Positions 53,876 through 62,262 of a stretch of DNA of 64,000 bases are shown in pieces; the first letter of the stretch is position 1, and every line of letters begins with the position of its first letter. The notes under the pieces are model-generated. The model made no database searches. It was given only the letters and a program-made list of their open reading frames with translations, and was not told the origin of the DNA. Source of the DNA: Saprospiraceae bacterium. Lineage in GTDB: Bacteria > Bacteroidota > Bacteroidia > Chitinophagales > Saprospiraceae. A program made the translations under genes and the position numbers. Location: assembly GCA_020629035.1 (NCBI GenBank), contig JAHDEC010000006.1, positions 62,001 to 126,000 of the forward strand. Reading direction: 5' to 3'.

Positions 53876-54268
53876 TTAGCCTCTTCTATCCAAATACTCA
53901 TTAAAGTAATCTAGATATTTAGCATACTGATTAGCGTCCAATATTTTTTCAACTTCTAGATTCTGTTCTTTTCTAAGTGCTTGCATTATTTGGCTAACTT
54001 TATCTCGATCATCTCTATTTCCTTCGAGGGCAGTTCTTCGTTTTAATCTAAAATCTTGATTTAACTGATCCATAGCAAGACGTTGCTCCTCCGTTAAATC
54101 CATGGAATCATAAAAATCATCCGTCGAACCCATGGCGCCACGAGGACCAAGGCGATTTCTCTCTGATTGTTCCAATTTACTCGGCACTTCGCTAACTACT
54201 TGTTTGCTTTTGCAAGCAAAAAGGCACGAAATCAATAAAGCGATACAAAGAAATCCAATCTGTTTCAT
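53876..54268 (-). CDS. Small lipoprotein, Spy/CpxP-like helical pattern
   Basis: A 130-residue lipoprotein: signal ending LLISCLFACKS with a lipobox (LFAC), then a helical region with LTEEQRLAMDQLNQDFRLKR and LRKEQNLEVEKILDANQYAKYL, the spaced LTxxQ-type pattern seen in Spy/CpxP periplasmic chaperones. Similarity is by pattern only. ATG at 54268 was chosen since it begins the signal peptide; an in-frame ATG 11 codons earlier is less likely. Its stop is 2 bases from the stop of the convergent START gene. Confidence 0.65.
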   Translation of the reverse strand: MKQIGFLCIALLISCLFACKSKQVVSEVPSKLEQSERNRLGPRGAMGSTDDFYDSMDLTEEQRLAMDQLNQDFRLKRRTALEGNRDDRDKVSQIMQALRKEQNLEVEKILDANQYAKYLDYFNEYLDRRG

Positions 54269-54412
54269 ATGATATTTTCCAATGGTGAAAGAAAAATGCA
54301 AGGTAATATTTTTTGATTTACTTTATTAATAGGTCAAACCAAGTTGAGTCCTTCTAATCATCCAAATGGTTCTTTCCAAATAGCTCTAAAACTCTCCCAA
54401 ATTTATTTTATC

Positions 54413-54420
54413 TACCTTTG
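54413..54420 (+). promoter_or_regulatory. -7 box for the DEAD-box helicase gene
   Basis: TACCTTTG, exact -7 consensus, 61 bases before the ATG. A ~55-base leader is implied, which is common for cold-induced DEAD-box genes, though regulation is not shown. No -33 TTTG at normal spacing. Confidence 0.5.
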
Positions 54421-54481
54421 TGTCATAAATTCTTACCCGACAACAGTCTTATCCAATTATATTCTAGATTAAATATTTTAA

Positions 54482-55723
54482 ATGAAGTTTGAAGATTTGG
54501 ATCTTATAGATCCCGTGTTGAATGCATTAAGTGATAAACAATATACACACCCTACCCCGATACAAGCAAAAGCAATTCCATTAGTACTACAAAGAAAAGA
54601 TGTGCTTGGATGTGCTCAGACAGGAACTGGTAAAACAGCAGCTTTTGCAATTCCGATTATCCAGTTAATCCAACAAATAGAAGGTAACAAGCAAGAATTC
54701 CCAAAAATGAGATCCTTAATTGTCACTCCCACTCGAGAATTAGCGATACAAATAGACGAGAATATTCGCGACTATAGCAAATACACAAAGCTTAGACACG
54801 CCGTTATATTTGGAGGTGTTAAGCAGCATAAACAAGTAGAACAATTACGACGAGGTGTACACATATTAGTGGCAACACCGGGAAGATTGTTAGATTTAAT
54901 TAGTCAGGGACATATTAGTTTACGAGACATTAAAATGTTTGTGCTTGATGAAGCTGACCGTATGCTTGATATGGGTTTTATCAATGACATTAGAAAGTTA
55001 TTAAAACTCTTGCCTGATCAGAGACAATCATTGTTCTTCTCAGCTACTATGCCTGATAACATAGTTCAATTATCAAGACAAATCCTTGATAATCCTATTA
55101 AAGTAGAAGTAGCTGCCGTTTCGAGTGCTGCAGAAACTATCCAGCAATATCTATACTATACTAACCGTGCAGATAAGAATGCATTATTAGTACACATCCT
55201 GAAAAATCCAAGACTAGACCAAGTGCTTGTATTTTCAAGGACTAAGCATGGAGCCGACCGAATTGTACGAAATCTTAAAAAGAAAAATATAAATGCAGCG
55301 GCGATACATGGAGATAAAGCACAAAACCAGCGTCAGAAAGCTTTAAAATCTTTTAAAGAAGGAAGAGTACGCGTACTTGTTGCTACTGATATTGCAGCTA
55401 GAGGTATCGATATTGATAAACTGAAATATGTTATTAATTACGATATACCAAATGTGGCAGAAACTTATGTACACCGTATAGGTCGATCAGGAAGAGCTGG
55501 TGAAGAAGGAGTAGCCATCGCTATTTGTGAACCAGAGGAAAATGCACATATCAGGGCGATCGAAAAATTAATAAAGCAGAAAATTAAAGTTGAAAACGAT
55601 AATCCATTTCCACAAACCGATAAGCCGATGACTGCGGCTGAAAAGAAAGAATGGAATAAGGAAAAACAACGAAGGAAGCAAGAGTTTTTTGCTAATCGGA
55701 AAAAGTCCAGAGCAAGGAGATAA
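54482..55723 (+). CDS. DEAD-box RNA helicase (RhlE-like)
   Basis: An ATP-dependent RNA helicase for ribosome assembly or RNA decay. 413 residues. Motifs: Q motif (YTHPTPIQAKAIP), Walker A CAQTGTGKTAAFA, PTRELAIQ, TPGRLLDLI, DEADRMLDMGF, FFSATMP, VFSRTKHGADRI, ATDIAARGIDI and HRIGRSGRAGEEG. C-terminal tail is Lys/Arg-rich (KKEWNKEKQRRKQEF), as in RhlE-type proteins. Stand-alone gene, followed by a bidirectional terminator. Confidence 0.93.
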   Translation: MKFEDLDLIDPVLNALSDKQYTHPTPIQAKAIPLVLQRKDVLGCAQTGTGKTAAFAIPIIQLIQQIEGNKQEFPKMRSLIVTPTRELAIQIDENIRDYSKYTKLRHAVIFGGVKQHKQVEQLRRGVHILVATPGRLLDLISQGHISLRDIKMFVLDEADRMLDMGFINDIRKLLKLLPDQRQSLFFSATMPDNIVQLSRQILDNPIKVEVAAVSSAAETIQQYLYYTNRADKNALLVHILKNPRLDQVLVFSRTKHGADRIVRNLKKKNINAAAIHGDKAQNQRQKALKSFKEGRVRVLVATDIAARGIDIDKLKYVINYDIPNVAETYVHRIGRSGRAGEEGVAIAICEPEENAHIRAIEKLIKQKIKVENDNPFPQTDKPMTAAEKKEWNKEKQRRKQEFFANRKKSRARR

Positions 55724-55724
55724 A

Positions 55725-55762
55725 AAAAAAGCCAGAAGCGAAATATCACTTCTGGCTTTTTT
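55725..55762. terminator. Bidirectional terminator between convergent genes
   Basis: A 14-bp stem (55725-55738 with 55749-55762) made of GCCAGAAG flanked by A-run and T-run, loop of 10 bases. The T-run follows on both strands, so it can serve the helicase gene (plus) and the small membrane protein gene (minus). Confidence 0.9.
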
Positions 55763-55778
55763 CTTATTTATTAATGCT

Positions 55779-56144
55779 TTATCTATTAATAATCCACATA
55801 ATTAGACTAAAGGATCCGAATAGAATCATTAGATAGCCTAACCAAGCAATTGCTACACCTAGACCTCCTGATACTAGTGCTAGTAAAACACCTACTAACC
55901 AAACTACTATTCCTAACCCCCAACCTAGTAGCCACCACTTTTTCCATTTCTTAGCAGTGACTTTAGCTGCTTCAACTATTTTTACTGTTGATGCTTTTAC
56001 CACTTCGAAGTTAGATTTCACGATTGACTTTAAGCTTGTTCTTTCGCTTTTTGTTGCTTTTGTTGCATTTGGCGCTGCCATCGCAAATTGTTGAGTAAAC
56101 ATTAGTGTCATGATTACTAACAATAAATTCATAGTTCTTTTCAT
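55779..56144 (-). CDS. Small exported membrane protein of unknown function
   Basis: Not recognised. 121 residues from ATG 56144: signal peptide (MNLLLVIMTLMFTQQFAMAA), a basic Lys/Ser/Thr-rich stretch (~22-60), the tryptophan motif KKWKKWWLLGWGLGIVVWLVG at ~60-80, and a second Gly-rich hydrophobic segment (GGLGVAIAWLGYLMILFGSF). Two membrane helices with a short loop are expected. It is the last gene of the minus-strand group that begins at 60700; the FAD oxidase stop lies 40 bases upstream. Confidence 0.65.
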   Translation of the reverse strand: MKRTMNLLLVIMTLMFTQQFAMAAPNATKATKSERTSLKSIVKSNFEVVKASTVKIVEAAKVTAKKWKKWWLLGWGLGIVVWLVGVLLALVSGGLGVAIAWLGYLMILFGSFSLIMWIINR

Positions 56145-56184
56145 AATTGTTATTTGTTTATATAATGCAAAATAATAATTTATT

Positions 56185-57561
56185 TTAAATAATTTTTCCA
56201 AAATTTAAAATGCCTTTTGGGTCCATTGACTTTTTAAGCAATTTCATTAATGCTATTTCTTCAGCTGACCTACAAAAGGATAAATATTGCTTTTTATGGG
56301 TTCCTATTCCATGTTCTGCCGAAACAGAACCTCCAATTTCTTGTAATGGCATATAGACCATATCATTAATGGCTAATGTCAAGGCCTCATCTGAATTTTG
56401 TTTAATTATGATAAAATGAATATTCCCGTCAGCTACATGGCCAAAAGGAAAACAATGAATAACACCCTTTAAATTCATGATGGCAGCATACATTTTTGTA
56501 ACCATTTGACCTATTAATGGAATAGGTAAACTTATATCAAAATGCTGATCTATAGGGCCTTGACTCACTAAAACATGAACATCTTCTCGTATCTTCCAAA
56601 ACCATTGTAAATCTGCCTCATTTTGTGCTATTGCTCCATCTTCGTAAAGCCCTAGATCTAGGCTTTGCTCAAGCAAATCTTGAAAATGGGTGGCATCATT
56701 TAATGGATCAGCACCTAATGATTCTATCAAGACATAGTAAGGATATCCATGTGGGATAGGAGGCTTTTGATAATTAGGACCAGTCATGGTTTCATAACTT
56801 TTTTGCCAAATTAATTCAAAACCACTGAGCTTTCCGCCCAGATGACTATCCATAAATTTTAATAAATCTACCACCTGCTGATATTGCTTAATTGCTACAA
56901 AAGCCGAAATTCTACTTGTTGGAGCTTCAGTTAGTTTAAGTACTGCTTTAGTTATTACTCCTAAGGTTCCTTCAGCACCAATAAACAGTTGTTTTAAATC
57001 ATATCCACTATTATCCTTGATGATTTTTTTCATGGAGTTTATGATGGTTCCATCAGCTAAAACCACCTCTAAGCCTAATATTTGCTGCCTTGTCATACCG
57101 TATTTAATGACTCTAAGCCCTCCAGCATTTGTGGAAATAATACCACCTATTTGAGCTGAACCCTTTGCACCAAAATTTAGCGGGAATAAAAGTGATTGCT
57201 CTCTGGCTTTGTTTTGTATCTCTTCTAAAACAACTCCTGCTTGGACGGTCATAGTTCGTGATACAATATCTATCTCTTCAATGGCATTCATTTTTTCAAG
57301 TGAAATCACAAGCTCTTGCTTCGTCGATTCCGTGCTGCCTACAAGATTCGTTTTCCCTCCGTGGATCACTACCGGTTGGTTGTGTTTATAGCAAATTTTT
57401 AATAGTTCGGAAAGCTCTTTTGTGCTTTTTACTTTCACTAAACCCAAGGCATTTAAACCTTCTTCCATTTTCCAAATGTGCGAATACTCATTGCTTAGCA
57501 GATCCCCATAAATAAATCTTTGTGGCTCTATTATCGATTCGATAGCTTGAAATATAGTCAT
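56185..57561 (-). CDS. FAD-binding oxidoreductase (GlcD/D-2-hydroxyacid dehydrogenase-like)
   Basis: A 458-residue flavoprotein of the FAD_binding_4 / FAD-oxidase_C family that oxidises D-2-hydroxy acids. Seen: KHNQPVVIHGGKTNLVGSTE (FAD pyrophosphate region), FPLNFGAKGSAQIGGIISTNAGGLRVIKYG, GTLGVITKAVLKLTEAP, and the C-terminal HCFPFGHVADGNIHF and SAEHGIGTHKKQYL metal/substrate motifs. Length matches single-subunit enzymes; no Fe-S domain is fused. Substrate (lactate, glycolate or 2-hydroxyglutarate) cannot be told. Last 28 bases before the DUF805 gene upstream suggest one operon. Confidence 0.9.
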   Translation of the reverse strand: MTIFQAIESIIEPQRFIYGDLLSNEYSHIWKMEEGLNALGLVKVKSTKELSELLKICYKHNQPVVIHGGKTNLVGSTESTKQELVISLEKMNAIEEIDIVSRTMTVQAGVVLEEIQNKAREQSLLFPLNFGAKGSAQIGGIISTNAGGLRVIKYGMTRQQILGLEVVLADGTIINSMKKIIKDNSGYDLKQLFIGAEGTLGVITKAVLKLTEAPTSRISAFVAIKQYQQVVDLLKFMDSHLGGKLSGFELIWQKSYETMTGPNYQKPPIPHGYPYYVLIESLGADPLNDATHFQDLLEQSLDLGLYEDGAIAQNEADLQWFWKIREDVHVLVSQGPIDQHFDISLPIPLIGQMVTKMYAAIMNLKGVIHCFPFGHVADGNIHFIIIKQNSDEALTLAINDMVYMPLQEIGGSVSAEHGIGTHKKQYLSFCRSAEEIALMKLLKKSMDPKGILNFGKII

Positions 57562-57588
57562 ATGATTTTCTGGGAATTTTATTAGTTG

Positions 57589-58023
57589 TTAATCATCCAC
57601 TAATAGATGACTATAGCTTTCGTCTTCTGCAATTTCATAAGGGTTTGGTCCCCATTTGTTATTTCCATGATAACCTTCGCTTATAAACCAAACGAAAAGT
57701 ATTAATCCTCCAATTAGTGGAATCAACTTTACTAAATAATACCAACCTGATTTGTCTACATCATGAAGTCTTCTTACCACAAGTGCAAATCGGGGGATTA
57801 GCAAAACAAATAGTGCTACACCAAATATCTTTGATAGCACAGTTTGTAACCCACCTAATAAACCAATACTGCCAATATAGCTTGTATCAAACAACGAATA
57901 TAAAAATATTAGCAAAAAATAAAATAAGTGGAAATACCAAAACTCTGCTCGACTGGCACGGCCACCAAAATCGAAAAATTTGTATTTGAGTACATCAATA
58001 AAGTAAAGTTTAAGAATATCCAT
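57589..58023 (-). CDS. DUF805 family membrane protein (copy B)
   Basis: A 144-residue inner membrane protein of the DUF805 family. Signatures: FDFGGRASRAEFWYFHLF at the N-terminus, ALVVRRLHDVDKSGWYYLVKLIPLIGGLILFVW (the RRLHD motif, ~85-115), and the C-terminal NKWGPNPYE. Four membrane segments. The function is unknown. A paralogue lies 550 bases upstream on the same strand, with one unknown gene between. Confidence 0.9.
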   Translation of the reverse strand: MDILKLYFIDVLKYKFFDFGGRASRAEFWYFHLFYFLLIFLYSLFDTSYIGSIGLLGGLQTVLSKIFGVALFVLLIPRFALVVRRLHDVDKSGWYYLVKLIPLIGGLILFVWFISEGYHGNNKWGPNPYEIAEDESYSHLLVDD

Positions 58024-58061
58024 CTCCTTTAGGTTGTTCGTACTGATTTAGCATATTTTGA

Positions 58062-58547
58062 CTATACCATCTTATCATTTAATTCAGCCATTTGAACTGC
58101 TTCGATTAGTAGGGTTTCGTCTTCCTTAATTTTAGCTAAAAGTCTAGCGACAGATTGCAGGACTGCTTCCTTCTTAGAATGAATAGCTAATTGTTCTCCT
58201 TCTTCTTCCATATTAATATAATCCAAGATATCTGGATCTGATAAAAGCAAGGCACCATGAATAATTCCTTTCCAGCTTCTGCTATCCCCTTCATAACCAT
58301 GTTCTTTTAAAAAAGTGAGATGGTTATCCATCTCACTTCCATCGTTATACAACAATGTAAACCATCCATCATTCGAAGCATGGATGTCTCCTCTGCCTTT
58401 CTTATTAATGTCTACAAGCGCTTCCATTAATGGATTATGCTGAACTTCGGCAGTATTTTTCTTTTGAAGATTCTTTTTCAATGTTGCTTGATCATATAAG
58501 TAATAGGCGATCATAATCAAGGCAACTAAGAGCAATATTTGAAGCAT
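58062..58547 (-). CDS. Membrane-anchored protein of unknown function between two DUF805 genes
   Basis: Not recognised. 161 residues: one N-terminal membrane anchor (IQLLLLVALIMIAYYLYD type, ~3-19), a basic linker, then a soluble domain with DGWFTLLYNDGSEMDNHLTFLKEHGYEGD and RSWKGIIHGALLLSD, ending in a helical acidic region. Orientation suggests a cytoplasmic or periplasmic domain tethered to the inner membrane. It lies 28 and 38 bases from the flanking DUF805 genes in the same direction, so they are almost surely co-expressed. Confidence 0.7.
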   Translation of the reverse strand: MLQILLLVALIMIAYYLYDQATLKKNLQKKNTAEVQHNPLMEALVDINKKGRGDIHASNDGWFTLLYNDGSEMDNHLTFLKEHGYEGDSRSWKGIIHGALLLSDPDILDYINMEEEGEQLAIHSKKEAVLQSVARLLAKIKEDETLLIEAVQMAELNDKMV

Positions 58548-58574
58548 AATCTTCGAGTGTTTTAAAAGTATTGG

Positions 58575-59018
58575 CTATTCTTCTACCAAAAGGTCCGCAG
58601 CATCATCTACACCTACTCCCCATGGATTAGGGCCCCATTTATTCGTTCCAGGCTGACTGTCGGTTGCAAACCAAACAATAAGTAAAATAAAGCCTATGAG
58701 AGGAATTAGAATAAATAAATAATTCCATGCAGATTTATTTATATCATGTAACCTTCTTGCAATTAGACCAAGACTTGGCAAAAATATAGCTAGTCCAAAT
58801 AAGCTAAGCAAGCCCGAAAGCACAGTTATCAATGTGCCAGGAGGTGCTCCAGTTTCAATAGAACTAAAAAGTGAAACCATAATTGGAATATACAATACCA
58901 TATAAATTAAGGTCGTAAAGAGGTTAAAATACCAAAATTCACTTCGACTGGCTCTCCCTTTGAAATCTATGTAACGATGCTTGAATGTATCTACAAAATA
59001 GGTTTGAAAAGCTGACAT
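58575..59018 (-). CDS. DUF805 family membrane protein (copy A)
   Basis: A 147-residue DUF805 protein with IDFKGRASRSEFWYFNLF, IARRLHDINKSAWNYLFILIPLIGF and NKWGPNPWG. Four membrane segments. It is paralogous to copy B (57589) but the segment between the first two helices differs, so the duplication is not recent. It lies six bases downstream of the arylsulfotransferase-like gene. Confidence 0.9.
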   Translation of the reverse strand: MSAFQTYFVDTFKHRYIDFKGRASRSEFWYFNLFTTLIYMVLYIPIMVSLFSSIETGAPPGTLITVLSGLLSLFGLAIFLPSLGLIARRLHDINKSAWNYLFILIPLIGFILLIVWFATDSQPGTNKWGPNPWGVGVDDAADLLVEE

Positions 59019-59023
59019 GTAAG

Positions 59024-60700
59024 TTAGTTTTTAATGAAATGTTTAGAATATCTCGTTTGATTACTCACAAAAGATAAGAAATAACTTCCTGTTTCCAAAG
59101 CTGAAACATCAATATATTTTCTTCCACCATTGGCACTAAAACTACTTACTTTTCTACCTAAAATATCGAATATTGCAAAGTCAACATACATCATTCCATC
59201 CCATTCCACTACAAGCAAGTTATCTGCTGGATTTGGAAATATTTTAAATGCTGATTCGTCCATAGGATTCATAACTGCTACTAAGCGTTCGCAATAAGTA
59301 GAATCAGGTTCCAGTTCTATCCAGCCTTTCGGGCTTAAGTCTTTATCATCAAAAGCTGTGAAATTAACCGGATATCTCTTCATCCTAAAGGTCAAGTTGT
59401 TATTTACAACTAAGGTATCACCTTGAGTTGCAGGCGCAGTCCCAATTCTTGGCGTAATATATTCCCAAACGATATCATCTTCTCCGCTTAGTTCAAAAGA
59501 GTAGCCAAAACGTCCAGAGGTAATTAGTTTGTTGCCATTAGGTAATAGTTGGACACTTGATAAACCGGTAGAAAAAAGTTTAGTTGTATCCGGATGCGTT
59601 GTGGTACTTTCCACGACATTGGGCAAAAACACCCCATCATCCATCATGTATCTCCAATCATACATATCCCAAGTTGGGTTTATAATATTAGTAGCAGAAT
59701 AATCGTCTCCAATACGATTGTTAAACACTCCAATTTTTCTAAATGAGGGATTCGAGAAATCAAGAAAATCGTCTATCCAATGCGTATCGTGTTGGAAAAA
59801 CAACTGCTGATCTGTTGTATCTCCCCTACCATATGTTCGAGGATTTCCCCATCTCCACATAAGATCACCTCCCAGATTACTTAAGCCTCCGTCGTGACCA
59901 GCAGCTTCCTCAGTATTTGTGGTATGGTCGATAATCCAAATTTCATCGAAATAAGGAATACTGAGCATAATTTGGTCTAATTCTGCATTATAATCTAGCG
60001 CATTTCCATGCATCCAATCAGGATGACCATCGGCTCTTCCATAGTTTACATCGATCAGATTTGGGTTTTCTGAAATTACACCAAAATTAGCTTTGGTGTC
60101 ATCAAAATCTTGAACCAAATGATCCCATGCATGCCATTCCCAAATAATCGAATCATTAGAAGGATCAATTTCAAAAACCCAGTCTGGCCACATTTCTCCC
60201 TGAGCTAAGGTAGATGTATCACGACCAGCTGCTATGCAAGCATCTGCATCTTTTAATTCCCAAGCCAATGCTATAATCGTACCCTCAGGCGTTATGGCAA
60301 AATCATGGTGCAGCCTATTTTCGCCATCATTCATCTCGAAATCCCACAATAGATTATTATCCCAATCTCTAATTTCTAAAATGGCTCCACCACCCCCTGC
60401 CCAAATGGGATCTCCAGTTATGGTACTTGATCGTTTGGCTTTATATAATAATCCGTCTTCCATTAAGTAAGCAGTATTTCCAGGCCTGGTGTCCAAGCTA
60501 TCTTCCCACATGTGGACTATTTCCCCACAGTTGTTAAGCAAATAAACATTGGGTTGATTGTGTGGATAGATTAAATTGTAGCCTTCATATACTTTATCTG
60601 GCTGATAAGTAATTAGGCCTACTGTGTTTTGTCCAATGCTACTAAACATTAAGCACAAAAATATCGCGGTACAACATGGTTTTATTAACTTCATCTTCAT
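59024..60700 (-). CDS. Aryl-sulfate sulfotransferase-like secreted protein with T9SS sorting domain
   Basis: A 558-residue secreted protein: signal peptide (CCTAIFLCLMFSSIGQ), an arylsulfotransferase (ASST)-type six-bladed propeller (~25-465; YLLNNCGEIVHMWED, HHDFAITPEGTIIALAWE, DWMHGNALDYNAELDQIMLS, LPNGNKLITSGRFGYSFEL), then a type A sorting domain (FKIFPNPADNLLVVEW, LETGSYFLSF) at ~480-558. The ASST family transfers sulfate between phenols, but many Bacteroidota members are uncharacterised, so activity is inferred. First gene of the minus-strand group reaching 55779. Confidence 0.83.
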   Translation of the reverse strand: MKMKLIKPCCTAIFLCLMFSSIGQNTVGLITYQPDKVYEGYNLIYPHNQPNVYLLNNCGEIVHMWEDSLDTRPGNTAYLMEDGLLYKAKRSSTITGDPIWAGGGGAILEIRDWDNNLLWDFEMNDGENRLHHDFAITPEGTIIALAWELKDADACIAAGRDTSTLAQGEMWPDWVFEIDPSNDSIIWEWHAWDHLVQDFDDTKANFGVISENPNLIDVNYGRADGHPDWMHGNALDYNAELDQIMLSIPYFDEIWIIDHTTNTEEAAGHDGGLSNLGGDLMWRWGNPRTYGRGDTTDQQLFFQHDTHWIDDFLDFSNPSFRKIGVFNNRIGDDYSATNIINPTWDMYDWRYMMDDGVFLPNVVESTTTHPDTTKLFSTGLSSVQLLPNGNKLITSGRFGYSFELSGEDDIVWEYITPRIGTAPATQGDTLVVNNNLTFRMKRYPVNFTAFDDKDLSPKGWIELEPDSTYCERLVAVMNPMDESAFKIFPNPADNLLVVEWDGMMYVDFAIFDILGRKVSSFSANGGRKYIDVSALETGSYFLSFVSNQTRYSKHFIKN

Positions 60701-60783
60701 AGTTTAAGCAACAGCTAAGCTATGAAAAGAATCGATTCCTTAAAGTAGAACACCGCATATTTTTAGCAAGTAAAGCCAAATGG

Positions 60784-61197
60784 ATGACACAATTAGCTAA
60801 ACTTAAGATTGCAGCACTCTTTGGAGAATATTTAGATACTGATCAATATGATTTATTTAAGCAGCTCCTGACTAAAGATTGTCTATACCAAATCCATGAT
60901 AAAACATATCATAATTCGACAGACATTGCTAATCTATACGAGTCAAATATGAAAGCGGGCAAAGCAAAATTTGATAGATTACAATGGGGAAAAGCAATAG
61001 TTAGCCATATTAAAGACGATATTTATAAGGTCCATTTTACCGATTACCTAGAACACAAAGGCATTTCTCATACCTATGAATGTGATCAATGGGTTTATCT
61101 AAATAATGAGCTTAAAATTTATAAAATTGAACATCATGAAATTCCTGCTAAAAAGGAAGCGCTCGAGAAGTTCTATAAGCTAGTAGGTTTAAGTTGA
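60784..61197 (+). CDS. NTF2-like (SnoaL-type) small protein
   Basis: A 137-residue protein with the cone-shaped NTF2-like pattern: an N-terminal helix (LAKLKIAALFGEYLDTDQYDLFKQLL), LYQIHDKTYHNSTDIANLYESN, and two terminal strands (YKVHFTDYLEHKGISHTYECDQWVYL, LKIYKIEHHEI). SnoaL-like members may be enzymes or binding proteins; catalytic residues cannot be assigned. Cytoplasmic, no signal peptide. Divergent from the arylsulfotransferase-like gene. Confidence 0.7.
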   Translation: MTQLAKLKIAALFGEYLDTDQYDLFKQLLTKDCLYQIHDKTYHNSTDIANLYESNMKAGKAKFDRLQWGKAIVSHIKDDIYKVHFTDYLEHKGISHTYECDQWVYLNNELKIYKIEHHEIPAKKEALEKFYKLVGLS

Positions 61198-61273
61198 TCT
61201 AGAGAAAACAGAAGCACGAAATGCCAATATACCTATCTATTGAATTAAGTATCTTAAGGCCATAATACAGCGT

Positions 61274-62257
61274 ATGCATAAAAATAGACGATCATTTATC
61301 AAAACTTCAGCTTTGGGAGCTGTTGGAATCCCAGGTATAGTCTCATGTTTTGCTAATCAAACTGAGACAGCCGAAGGCATAAAACCAGTAGTCATCTCGA
61401 CTTGGAACCATGGAATAGCTGCCAATGAAGCTGCTTGGAAAATTCTCTCAACAAATGGCAAGGCGATCGATGCCGTAGAAGCTGGTGTACGAATTACTGA
61501 ATCAGATCCAACTGGCCAAAGTGTGGGTATCGGTGGACTTCCTGATATGACCGGTGAGGTCACCTTGGATGCCTGCATTATGAATGAAGCAGGAGATTGC
61601 GGTTCGGTGGCTTATCTAAAAGGCATAGAGCATCCTATTTCGGTGGCAAGAGCAGTTATGGAAAAGACTAAACATGTAATGCTTGTGGGTGATGGTGCCA
61701 AAGATTTTGCTTTAGCACAAGGTTTTCCTGAAGTCAACCTGCTGACCGAAAAATCTAAAAAAGACTGGGAAGCATGGAAAGCATCTGAGCAGAAAGTCCT
61801 GCCTAAAATAAATGTAGAAAATCATGACACTATAGGCTTATTGGCCTTAGACAAACATGGTGATCTTTCTGGGGCTTGCACTACCAGTGGTGCGGCTTGG
61901 AAAATGAAAGGAAGAGTCGGTGATTCTCCCATCATTGGTGCTGGGCTGTACGTCGATAACGAAGTTGGCGCCTCGACAGCAACGGGATGGGGCGAGGCTG
62001 TTATCCGAGCAGTCGGTTGTTTTTTAGTCGTTGAATTTATGCGTCAGGGTCATAGCCCGCAGAAAGCTTGTGAACTAGCGGTTCAGCGGGTCATCGACAA
62101 AAATCCGGACTGGCGTGATATACAGGTTGGTTTTATAGCCCTTAATAAGGCAGGAGAATATGGTGGATACTGTATACATGCAGGTTTTGATTATGCGGTG
62201 CAACATCCTAAACTGGATAATCAAATGATTAAAAGTGGAAGCCGCATGAGTTTGTGA
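61274..62257 (+). CDS. Tat-exported N4-(beta-N-acetylglucosaminyl)-L-asparaginase family hydrolase
   Basis: An N-terminal nucleophile hydrolase of the asparaginase 2 / glycosylasparaginase family. 327 residues. The N-terminus has a twin-arginine motif NRRSFIK (Arg5, Arg6) and a hydrophobic stretch ending IVSC, so it may be a Tat-exported lipoprotein anchored at Cys25. Autocleavage site HDTIG with nucleophile Thr186; other family blocks: ISTWNHGIAANEAAW, VGIGGLPDMTGEVTLDACIM, SGACTTSGAAWKMKGRVGDSPIIGAGLYVDN. The GDSPIIGAG block is substrate-binding. Likely cleaves GlcNAc-Asn from glycopeptides or acts on similar amides. The next gene starts five bases later. Confidence 0.9.
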   Translation: MHKNRRSFIKTSALGAVGIPGIVSCFANQTETAEGIKPVVISTWNHGIAANEAAWKILSTNGKAIDAVEAGVRITESDPTGQSVGIGGLPDMTGEVTLDACIMNEAGDCGSVAYLKGIEHPISVARAVMEKTKHVMLVGDGAKDFALAQGFPEVNLLTEKSKKDWEAWKASEQKVLPKINVENHDTIGLLALDKHGDLSGACTTSGAAWKMKGRVGDSPIIGAGLYVDNEVGASTATGWGEAVIRAVGCFLVVEFMRQGHSPQKACELAVQRVIDKNPDWRDIQVGFIALNKAGEYGGYCIHAGFDYAVQHPKLDNQMIKSGSRMSL

Positions 62258-62262
62258 TCTAG

